Made by a program: the position numbers and the translations under genes | Assembly: GCA_008828725.1 (NCBI GenBank) | Contig: MEHQ01001472.1 | Coordinates: forward strand, 375,125 to 439,124 | Direction: 5' to 3' | DNA length: 64,000 bases | Source of the DNA: Saccharina japonica | Taxonomy: Eukaryota; Sar; Phaeophyceae; Laminariales; Laminariaceae | The notes under the pieces: generated by a model | Databases searched by the model: none | Told to the model about the DNA's origin: nothing | What the model saw: the letters and a program-made list of their open reading frames with translations, nothing else | Shown: piece by piece, positions 37,430 to 59,100 of the stretch | How positions within the stretch are numbered: the stretch's first letter is position 1 | Layout: each line of letters opens with the position of its first letter

Positions 37430-37889
37430 ATGATATTTTTCGGTTTGTTTATGTTTTTGTTTCCCCTCCCATTTATTATCTTCGCCCTTCCTCAGATCCG
37501 GGGTCACAAAGTAGTCTCCTCCCCCTCTTCCCCCACTACGGTTCTTGCCTTGCATTTTTATCGCGAGAAGACTTCAGCCTTTTCTTCCCTCGTCGACTCG
37601 CATCGAATTGTGACTACCCACCACGCTACTATTAATAGGCGCTATCAGCAGTGTTGATTCCGTTTTTTTATATACTTTGGCAAATAAACTCCAAGGTCCG
37701 ACCCACGTGCGATTCGAAGTCCAGACATCAACGTTCAGAAGCGTTCGAGGTTACCACCGTTACAAGGGACCATAGCAAATGGGACCAAATCTTGTCAGTA
37801 AAAATAGGTTAGAGTATAGTTTTTTTTTGTGTACAGTAGGTCCTATTTACTACATTAGCCCACCCCGTAATAGACTATCGGGGCGACCG
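37430..37889 (-). mobile_element. SINE copy interrupted by a MITE
   Basis: Minus-strand SINE: A-rich 3' end near 37430, body to about 37690, tRNA-like head 37690-37889. The head is split between GGTTACCAC (ends near 37757) and TAGACTATCGGGGCGACCG (from 37871) by the small element at 37759-37870. Confidence 0.8.
37759..37870. mobile_element. ~112-bp MITE (TTACGGG...CCCGTAA family) inside the SINE
   Basis: Inverted ends: TTACAAGGGACCATAGCAAA at the left; the right end reads GGTCCTATTTACTACATTAG and closes with CCCGTAA. Relatives lie at 40060-40167 and 56971-57087. Because the SINE head is intact on both sides, the order of insertion is clear: SINE first, MITE second. Confidence 0.75.
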
Positions 37890-40059
37890 ACAGTAGTGAA
37901 CATATGTGTGATTTCTTCACATCAAACCGTTAATTCTACCCGTCGACATCCAGCACGGGCTCCTCTCTCCCTGTTTCGTAGTCCGGTACACGCCTCGGTT
38001 TCCATTGACCGGGTGCGGCCGCCCCAGCCAATGCCGACACTCTCCTCCTGTCTTTCCTGTCGTGCATTCACACCCACGCGATATGGCCAGCCTCTCCAAT
38101 CCCCAGGCTGCACGCATCGCGCTCTCTGCTGTGGTGATATTCCCGCGTTGCCCTCAGAGGGGTTAAAAAGGGTAAGCTATCGTTCGTTCAAGTGGGTGGG
38201 TAAGTCGCTTATACGGTGTATGGTAGAATGCTTGTGTGCGGTGGGGGTTTCTTAGGTGTCATTTATTCGGAGTGTAAGTCGAAAATGGTGGAAAACCAAC
38301 GTATGTTTCGGTTTGATCTATCATGCCCCCCCTCGCCTTTGATCGTAGATTTTTGTTTTGTATAGACAACAATCTGTCTTGTAATGGGCATACGGTTGGT
38401 TGGTGTAGACGGACTAATTGTAATCACCAGCTCGTCATTGTTTGGCGTCCGCCGAAGGGCATGGTGTTGGTAAACATGGCGGGTTGTACAGCAAGTAGGT
38501 ACTACAAGCAAGCGTAGTCAGCAGTGATTATTTGCATCTACGAGTAGACAATATGTGTTTAATGCATTCCAGCACACCGCGAGGTTGTCTCCTACTGGAG
38601 GGCGTACGATTTATACGGACTGACGAGCTATCATATCCTGTAATCACCAGCACGCCATGCCTGGCGTCCCCCGAGAGGAAGACGGTTGATAGATATGGAT
38701 TGCACAGCAGAAGCAGTGATGACTCAGCAGTGATATACCTGGTAGCTGTGGTTGTTCTGTGTGTGAGACTGCTACTTATTACGTTGACGAGGATGGAAGA
38801 GAGAGGGCTGATTGACGTTGATCAAATATTCTGGCTTTCACTATTGTTGTTTTTGACAAGAGAAAGATGAACGATGGAAGCAGTATTTTATATCCAGAAC
38901 TTGAGGATGGACGGCTGGCTGTATTCTTGTTCGGGAATTCGGACAAAATAATTATTTTGTCAGAACTTGGTATTATGAATAGATTGTTGTAATCTTGTTC
39001 GGGGGTTCGGAGGATGAATTTATCGAGGACTCGATTTTATTCTCAAGCGAGTTGGTTTGCATGTGTTCCCGTTCTTTTGTGGTGAAACGGGGTGGTTGTG
39101 CCGATGATCGAATAGCTTTGATACGATAGTTGGGCGGGCTTAGTCAGGCGATTTTTGTGTGCTTCATATGGCGAAAGTACTACATAAGCCGTGAAGTAGT
39201 CCGTGTACCATAAAAACTACCAGGTGGTGAGTAGAGCCACAAGAGGGGGGGTATTGAGAGTTCTTCTGTGTTTTCACAAGCGATACATTGTTTCGGATAT
39301 GTTTAGCGTCGAGTAAATATATTATTTGTTTGCGGAAACGAGCTTATTATGCTAGCCGTGTCTCGCCATACCGTGAGTTAGACTCCGCGTCTATGACGAC
39401 GGTAGTTGGGGACAAAGTTTGTTTTTATCCGGGAGACCGCGATTTATTGCATTATCTTATGCATTCTAAGTTTCTACTCTGTGACGCGGCTACTGTGGTC
39501 TCACATTATTTTTGATTATAATGGTTGTAAGTGGAAGTATGGGTGAGCTTCCTCTTGCCGCTGTTCGCTATTTTAGATTACGGTACGATTGAGTCTATCT
39601 TTTTGTTTCTACCCGGTCGACCCGTCTGTCATGCATGTGAACTTCATGTGAAGCAATCGGGAGGGTGTTCGGTTAGGGTCTTCTACATGAATGACCGTTA
39701 CGTTTCGGACTTTGTGTCGGTTCGGGCTACTAGCATACTATCAGCGTTTTTAGCCTCTTGTTGTATTTCTGGGCTTGGAAGCACACGAAGATATTCTTCC
39801 CCGCGAATACTGCTGGGGGACCGATGCAATAATACATAAAAATACTTGAAACCAATCTCCTATGAGGCGCTGGAGTGTCGTTGTTATTTTTTTCTGTTTT
39901 TATTTTTGTCGTTCTGGTTGGTGCTATACTGGGGTCTTACCTGTTGTTGTGTTGACCGTGAGTGACGCCGTTACCGGATGCTATTTCTCGGGGAAGTTGT
40001 TACAGTATGTATACGACAACAAAACAACTCCAGCAGCAATCTGAAAGCAATCCCTACTA
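37890..40059. other. Spacer upstream of SDR-1, no recognised genes
   Basis: Holds a GC-rich patch (37920-38160) of unknown meaning. Two diverged copies of a ~100-bp segment (GTAATCACCAGC...) lie near 38435 and 38640, and dispersed repeat E is at 39660. Confidence 0.45.
39660..39870. repeat. Dispersed repeat E, copy 2
   Basis: Second copy, without the internal hairpin: GACTTTGTGTCGGTTCGGGC then GCATACTATC, ending AAATACTTGAAACCAATCTC. No coding potential was recognised in either copy. Confidence 0.6.
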
Positions 40060-40167
40060 TTACGGAGGCCCATAGTAAATAGTACTAATTTTGTGAGTAA
40101 AAAATGAAAATATATACGGTAGGTTTATGTGTCTATCGTAGGTCCTATTTACTATGGGCACCCGTAA
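40060..40167. mobile_element. MITE, TTACGGG...CCCGTAA family
   Basis: 108 bp. Left end TTACGGAGGCCCATAGTAAA; right end CTATTTACTATGGGCACCCG then TAA. The terminal ~30 bp are inverted repeats, and the interior is AT-rich. Confidence 0.75.
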
Positions 40168-43100
40168 TTTGAGTATCGGTTAGGAATTCTGGCCCGTCCC
40201 CCCGCCGCCCCTGTGGTAAAAGAGTCACACGCGGAAATCTAAAGCATCGTATACCTACGTATTTATGATTGGTTGTTGACTGAACCGTATAATAAGGCGT
40301 ATTTATGAAACAATTGATGAAACGAGGGAGACATGTAATAAGTATGGCGTGTTTCTGAAAGTGATGAAACGGGAAGCCTTGAACCCCTCCAAATATTACC
40401 ATGACTGACTGCATCTTGTTCGTAGAGCCGTATAAATATGTCCGCATTTCTTGCCAGATACCACTTTGGGCGGGAATACAAGCATCGTTTGTAGATTAAG
40501 ATGAATACCCAGTGGTCCTTGTATTTAAACCCGAGGACGGTGTTCATTAAACATGTATGTGTACTCTCCGTGCTACGATTTGATTGTATTGTTGTCATAA
40601 GAAGGATAGATATATAGATATATGTACGGTAAATGGATGGAGGCCAACAACTGCTGTTCAAGAGTGTGGGCATACCATGACATATGTATGCCGCTTGCTT
40701 CACGGACAGGTGCCGCGCTTGTAAAGCTTGTAATTCATAACCATGGCAGCCCGTGTGTGTACACTGGTGGTAGGGTTATTGGTTGGTCTTGGAATAGAAC
40801 GACGCAAGACTCGACATAGAGCACGTAGATATATCATTTCGAGAGGATGTCTATTGTATCGGGACCTGTTGAGACGTATCTTCTCGAAGTCCACATGGCC
40901 CGGGCAATGTTGGGTCGACTGGGCACTGGGCTCGAGGGCGCTACACATATATGATTTTGGCTCGGATGGCGCTTGGCCGCTCGGGCTCGCGGTTCGGGAA
41001 ATATCGGCTCGAGGCTTGCTCGCTCGCACAAGCCGGTCGCCACCCCTATGCTGGCACTATCGAACATATGAATACCATGCATCTCGTATATATTGCTTGA
41101 TGGCAATTTTAGATGTCGATGTGCATCCACCCGTGGGAGTCATCGGCCTTACCTCGTCTTTGGTCACAATAACGCTTCGCGACAGCCGTTGATTGCTGCC
41201 GGTGGTATGTATACCCGAGGACGCGTCGCACTCGATTCGTTTTTGGAAATCTGCACTGTTTGGATGGACAGGCATATACTTCATATATGTATGCACCTCC
41301 AACAAGATTCGACGTTCTACCAAACAGAGATGTGCTCCTCGGTCAGCACCCAATTCTTATTTTCGCCTCATTCCGTAGAAATGAATACGGGCACTCGTTA
41401 TATTACGTGCATCATGACGATCCACGTGCACCCATCATTATCAGGACGTTCCTGATGCAAATAAGATAGCCAATTACCAATAATAATGGTACATGAGGAC
41501 GTAAACCAGTTATTTAGCCATTTTCCCGGATCCGCGTTAACCCCTCCACCCATCTGGAGCGCCCCTTGCTGGCGTCGCCATAACATGAACTTACAGTAAC
41601 ACGGAATCAAGATCGTTGATACGAAGTGCTCGTGACGCGGCCCACCTAATCAAAAACTGGCGAGCCGGGTCGAACCGCCGCGACCCACCAAATACAAATC
41701 GATGGGCCGAGCCGGGCCACGGCCCATCACATCAAAAATGGATGCGCCGGGCCGGCTCATCCGCGTCGGCCCATATGACAAGCCCTGGTTGTTCTCAGAT
41801 TAACGCATCGACAAACACCTAGTCCACGGTCACAGAACAGGCTCCAAACCACTCTGGGGCGGAAGACCATCTCAGGAAACAAACTAAAAATAACCTACGA
41901 GAAAGATATATTATATCAACACAAAACAGTGTGATAGACATCATTACCCAAGCACATCGTTACACCTCAAAACAAGAAACAAACTGAAATCCGCGTATCG
42001 TATGCACCAGACGCGATACACGCGAACATGGTACGAGTTGGAACCGAGCCCGAGGGAAGACCGCACCGCATGTGGTTAACGAGAAAACGAAACACATCAA
42101 TTCAAAATCAAGGAAAATCCAAAGGACAAAAGGAAACAAAGTGTGTATACGTAGCTATGGGCGTTGACCATTACTAGCCACGATGTTACTCTCATGACAC
42201 CGCAGGCCGTGGGATACCCATCGGCGTGCCGTAACACGGCTCTGGCAGTCAGTGCAGACGCATGCTACGATAGAGTTATACGTGTACGACTAAAAAATAC
42301 GTACCAGGTACGCTTCTAATATGCCCTAATATCCACTCTGTGTGGAGAGCACCCGACTACCGATTACTCAACCGAAGCGCGGCCACACACTCCGCACCAA
42401 AACTCGTGCACCTAGCTTACCCCATCCCAGCCAGGCACAACTCGACGGAGCCGCCGGCAACTTTCGCATGTATGACTCTACGAGCTTTGTAAGCAAACAC
42501 GCGGCGTATTGGTAAGAATTGTACTCAAGAAGAGCATCTATCTATACGCCCTCATTCCACGCCATGTTGACAGCAAGTGCCCGAGTTATCAATCAACTAG
42601 CAGAGCACGGCCCGCACTCCACACCAACAAACGGTTCAGCGCGTATCCCCCGTCCTGGGTATGCGCGCAACAACTCAACTCGTACGAGCGAACAATTCGG
42701 CAGAACACGCCACACCAAAAACCTATGCGTAGCGTGTACGTAGCGCTTTGTTGCTCTGTTTTCTTCTTCCTCGGAGCCAAAAGATGGATGGATCGAGACC
42801 ACGCAGCTGAGTGCGAGGCGTCTTTACAGATATTTCGCACCTGGCACAGATCATGCAGATCACCGATTCCCACTCGATGATCTAGATATTTCAAGGCAGA
42901 TCTATCTATGTTCCCGATCTTGTATGGTGTACGTAGATATCATGCTGCCGGGCGGGACCGGAGTTATCCGCCTGATCTAAATATGATAGCGCATGTTTCC
43001 TGCGTCGTTGGATCTGTACTGCTGTGCAGATCTTGCGCAACCTCGCACGACGGCAGGAGGTGAGGAACTAGATGATATATCTGTAGATGATCTGTAGATG

Positions 43101-43670
43101 GATAGATCATGATATATATGCCCGAAGTGCGAAGCGGCGCGTGCTACGCTAACCTGTGCTACGCTAGAGGGGTGCATATCCCCTAGTTGTTATGAGGCTC
43201 CTTCTTCACTAGATTATATTGACTATAGTACAGGAGCTATCTGCAATATATCGCCCAAGCTAACACAAAATTAGCAAAAAAACGAACCAAGACAAAACAA
43301 TCCGACAGTGCCCCATGTATACAACGAAACACATTGTATAGCACGAATGACATTCCAACAACGATTTCGGGTAGCTCCTTGGTTAGTTAAGGAGCCCCGT
43401 TTCAGGCAAAAAGAAAATGTTATCGCCAAAACAAATGCGCTTCCTCTGCAGTAGCGCCGGCCAAGCTGCGTTATACCCAGCACGTTTACATGCAATCCGC
43501 AACACCGCGCTGCGTTGTATCCAGTCTGTTTGCATGCAATTCACAACAATATCAGATCAGGACTCAGACCCCAGAGGTCGGCAAGCTCCTCTCCAAACTT
43601 CTCCCGTTCTATTTTGTCGTGCGCTGCGCTTCTCCTGCACTTCTACTGCAGCAAACGGTTGGGCATCATA
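40168..43670. other. Spacer between SDR-2 and SDR-1, no recognised genes
   Basis: Contains a 149-codon frame (40743-41192, plus) without known domains. A GGGCC-rich patch (41640-41790) and diverged ~60-bp segments at 42340-42720 resembling (inverted) 62500-62810 are also present, then repeat F. None supports a gene. Confidence 0.45.
42830..43150. repeat. Dispersed repeat F, copy 2
   Basis: Second copy (GATCTGTACTGCTGTGCAGA, AGGAACTAGATGATATATCT, GTAGATGGATAGATCATGAT), about 840 bp downstream of the SDR-2 stop... on the plus-coordinate left side of that gene. Rich in short AGATC palindromes. Confidence 0.55.
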
Positions 43671-54602
<10,932 letters not shown>

Positions 54603-55412
54603 GGTTATTGTGGATTGATATTTCTGGTTGTGTACTCGTACAGAAGGTCGCTGGAGATACTGAAGGAAGATTCTGGTCGGTCGGATATCGAGAGAGCTTG
54701 TGTGGGAGTGGGGTAGAGAGGTGTGTGAGAGTACATGCGAGGAGGAGCTGATGATGCTGGCAGCGAGCAACGAGCGCGGACGCCGAGAAGAAACATGACA
54801 AGAGAAGGCGGACAAATATGATACGAAAATCTCCCGCAGATCGTTTTGAATACAATTCTGCTTTCTGATTGGCCGAACTACGGGCACACGATTTTGGGAT
54901 GGTCCAGTTATGAACGAAACGAAAGGGCCAAGCATAATTTTCCTGGAAGATTATTTCGCTGTTCTTTTTATGTCTAGACCATCCCATATCATTCGAGACC
55001 ATACCAAACGAAAAACTCCAAGACACAAGCGCACATATATTTACGCTCTCGGGACCATCCCAACACTTTTTTCAGAGACGTCTCGGCCAATCAAAACGCT
55101 TCGTATGTATATATATCCAACATCCAATTTTCCAACGGGCCGCCGGGCTTATTTCGTTTACTCCGCTTCGTACAGTAATTCCTCCGCCTCCAAGAGCTAC
55201 ACAACAGCAGCAGCAGCAGCAGCACCCCCCACACACCCTCTGCTCACACTCTCACACACACCTTCCCACCCCAGCTCGACAACACTCCTTCTCTACCTCG
55301 CCTCTACAAGTGCTCTCGCTGTTCCATCGAGCAGAACTTTCTCCAGCACCACAGCAGCAGCAATACCTTCACCGAACGTATTATAGTCGACATACACGTC
55401 CCATCCACAATC
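54603..55412. promoter_or_regulatory. Shared divergent promoter of SDR-2 and SDR-3
   Basis: An 810-bp spacer between the two start codons. It contains a perfect 11-bp inverted pair around CCAAT boxes: TGATTGGCCGA at 54866-54876 (CCAAT for SDR-2) and TCGGCCAATCA at 55083-55093 (CCAAT for SDR-3). Between them the 10-mer GACCATCCCA occurs inverted at 54895-54904 and direct at 54977-54986 and 55053-55062, with a one-mismatch copy at 54997-55006. Both flanks are CT-rich leaders. The symmetry suggests a bidirectional core with one binding-site type serving both genes. The motifs are seen directly; binding is inference. No TATA box is obvious at a fixed distance. Confidence 0.6.
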
Positions 55413-56123
55413 ATGTCTGCTGGAAAGCTTCAAGGGAAGGTCGCGCTCGTGACTGGAGCGTCGACAGGCATCGGGAGGGCTTCGGCGATCGCCTTCGCCA
55501 AGGAGGGAGCCAAGGTACGGAATGTCAAAGGGAAGCGCTTGCCTATCGTGGTGTGGGGTGTACGTATCTACTGCTTTGCTGTACGTAGGACAAAACATCC
55601 TCGGTACGGCTGTGGTATGATGCCTTGCGCACCCAGGTAAGAGCAGACGGTACGCGTATGATAGAGTACAGAGCACTTTCCTATAATGGTTGTAATGTAC
55701 GTGCGAGTGATCGCCAACTGCTTCCTTGGGATATATCTTACCTGGTACCGCGTATACCGGTATCATACACGAAAGTTTGTCTCAGCCTGCGGAATGTATG
55801 CTCTTACCCGCCATGTACTATCCAAGTACTATCTATATTTTACTGCTGTGTACTCGTACATGCAGTGTGTGGTCTGACCAACGTTTTGCTACGAGCGTGT
55901 GCGCTTCCAGGCGACTTTCATGGGCATCGACTAACCTAACCATCGTACTCGTAGCCACTTCAATATTACGGACCAGATTTTGTTAAAAAGAGGGAAATAA
56001 ATCGATTTTTGTGTGCGCCGTAATAGTACAGCACAGACAGGCAGTACGTACGAGCTGTCAACAACAACGATTATTACTCGTGCATTTGCATATAAATAAA
56101 AAAAACAACAGCAACAACAACAA

Positions 56124-56163
<40 letters not shown>

Positions 56164-59100
56164 TAGCTGTGATGAGCTCGAGGATTTCGTCGAAACTCAT
56201 CTTTGCTACGCTACGTAGCTGCCTCGTACATATATGATAAGTGTGGCTACCCACGAAGAAGTTACGCTCGAAACTTTACAGGCAGTGGTGCCGGTACATT
56301 CCAAAGAAACTTACCCCTCCTTGTGTCTGCTTGTTGTGAAAACATTGCTGCTGCTGCTGCTGCTTTTCAGGTTGTATTGTCAGCCAGGACAGAGGAGAAG
56401 CTGCAGGCCGTTGCCGATGAGATCACGTCTGCGGGGGGCGAAGCCCTCGTTGTGGCAGGCGATGTTTCCAAGGTGCGACAGCTGTAGAGCGTCTGTTGGT
56501 AGCACACAGGGTGTTGTGGGGTCGATGCCGTACTCGTAGTAGTAGTAATAATGGGTGCTCCGACTTTAAGACGTGTGTACCGTGATACCAAAATTATCGT
56601 ACGAGTGTCGTCGTAGCCTTGCGGATTTTTTTTTAACTAACAAGTACTGCTGTCTGTACGTATGATATGTATTAAAAAAATTAAAAAAACAACAGCTGTG
56701 AGCTCGAGGATTTCGTCGAAGCTCATCTTTGCTAGCTGAGTGTAATACTTCGATCGCGCGTACTTACGGAATTTATATGTCCTCATGTAGGATGTACATC
56801 CCGTATGAGGGGGACACAATCTGAGGCTGTAGAATTCAGGAAGTTGTATGTGTTGCTGTTATCTATACTACTACTTTACTGTTGTACTCGAGGTCTATTA
56901 CGGGGGACCATACATATAGTGAATAGGATCTACGGTACACGCAAAAACCTATCTATATACTTGAATATTTTTACTATTTCGGGGGGGGGCATAGTAAATA
57001 GGACCAAATAGTATTAGTAAAAATGCGTAAATATATAGGTTTTTGTCTTCACCGTAGGTCCTATTTACTACATTAGCCCACCCGTAATGATAATAACAAT
57101 ATTTGGTCCTATTAGGTCCTCTGTGGGCGAGACACAGAGCATCCCCTTGCAGGTTTGTCTATTAAGCATCCTTGGTGCTACCTCACTACTGTACCATTAC
57201 ATATTATTATTGGTCATAATATTTATTCGGTCCTATTTTCTGTAGGTCCCCCATAAATTAGACCTACATACCTGGCACTGGTTTCACGGTTGTATGCACT
57301 CGAACATATCTATGTAGGGGTCATCAGCCATGGGCTCCCGATTATCCTATTACTGTATATAGGAATATGTGATGAGCAAAAGTACGTACCCCGCGGGTAC
57401 ATACAGCAGGGTGTTCTGAACCCAATCAATGTTTGCTGTTGATTGTTGAATCTCTCATCATAATATGTCGAGCACGGGGTTATGATTAGGCGTCCGGGGC
57501 GTGGTGCGCGCAGCGCCCCCTCGGAGGGGCCCTGGAGGGCCGTCGGAGGCAAAACAATGGGCATATTATTTGCGTCGTTGTGCCCTGTGCGCTCCGGAAT
57601 ATTGGGGGGGAAATGGGGTTCTTCCGTGTACTGCCTGTAGAGTACGTAATGTAGTGCGCAGTACGTACATACTGCTGCTGGTTGGTGTTGTTGTTGTTGT
57701 AGTTGCATCTGCAAGTTCATACTGTAGTTCCATCTGTAACAATGCGGACACATATAGATACCAGTACGTATTGACACTGCAAGTAAGCACTCTCATTGTA
57801 GTTCGGCTGCAACATTGGAGATACTTATTCTGACCAAAACACCGGCAAGGTGTCGAGTGTACCAAGTGTGAAAATAGCACCAGTGCGCCATGTCGTTTGT
57901 GCAACATTTGAGATACTTATTTGGACCAACACACCGGCAAGGTGTCGAGTGTACCAAGTGTGAAAATAGCACCACCAGTGCACCATGTCGTTTGCATGAA
58001 TCACGAGGAAGGTCCAAAGCTATTATTGTGCACATCGTGTATACATGCCGCCAGTCATTACATATACCCCACCCCGCCGACAGCGCCCGCTCAAGTGGCC
58101 CGCACGAGAGTTTGCTGCAGTATGGCACGGGTGGATGTCAATGGGGGACCCTTGCCCGCGCATATACGGATGAATCACCACATATGCATAGCATGTACAA
58201 AGGCGTCCGAAGCTAATACATAGCACGACTGTCGCATGAATAGACTACCGTGCTATACCGTAGTCAGTCCCTCTGTAGTGTGCCATTCGAGTAGTCCCGG
58301 TTGCCCGCTGTAATCGTGTACGTAGTGCCTGTGGAACCGCTTGACGCAGATGGGATTCGACAGCAGTGTGGTAGTGTGACTGTTATAAGGCGTAGCCAGC
58401 TTGGGTAGGCGATTCGTAGCAGCCCAACGGACTGTAAGACCTTACGGAAATGGCGTTATCAGCAGGACGTGGGTCGTTGGTCGTGGGTTCGAACCTGGTT
58501 GTTCACCATGAAAACGAGTTTTAAATAAAAACTACAGTAATTTCTTTAACATACTTCGTACTACGTGTCAAGAATCTGAAAAGTACTTATAGATCCCCAC
58601 AAATTGGAACCGCGTTGTGGTGGCACGCGCTGACCCGTATACCAGGTCTGCCTCACGGGGGGGGGGGGGTCATAAGGCGTCGTTTGGGTTAGGTGATCGG
58701 TTGACCTTTTTCCAGTAGCCCAGCAGACTAACGCCTTTAACAGTGCAGAGTAATTAGTGCCGGTTGCCACTATATTCCCGGTGCTGTTAGCTGGCGCGAA
58801 CTTACCGGCACTATAGAGGGACCACTACTGTAACACTGTGCATGTCAAGTCAAGCCCTGACAGACCACAGGATACCAACGCCACTGACTCAACATGTTGC
58901 GACGAACCACGACTGGTCGGTTCGTACCGCGATGTCAAAGGGGGCTTACTTGTTATCTCCCTGGATGAAGTTGTCCGTCTGAACGAAGGGTAGAACCGTG
59001 TAACGCGTGCTATATACGATAGAGGTATAAGGTATACCTTTTTTTTGGCTGAAACGTTTTCTGAATGACGGGGCTGCTCCTTAACCCAAAATCGTCGCAA

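Noticed and set aside
37779..38255. 158-codon plus-strand frame
   Set aside because: Starts inside the MITE and the SINE head and has no domain.
40743..41192. 149-codon open frame
   Set aside because: No domain, no splice or codon-use support, overlapping frames of similar length on the other strand.
58440..58510. tRNA-like B box GGGTTCGAACCTGG
   Set aside because: No clover-leaf could be drawn by eye and it lies inside an inverted-repeat element.
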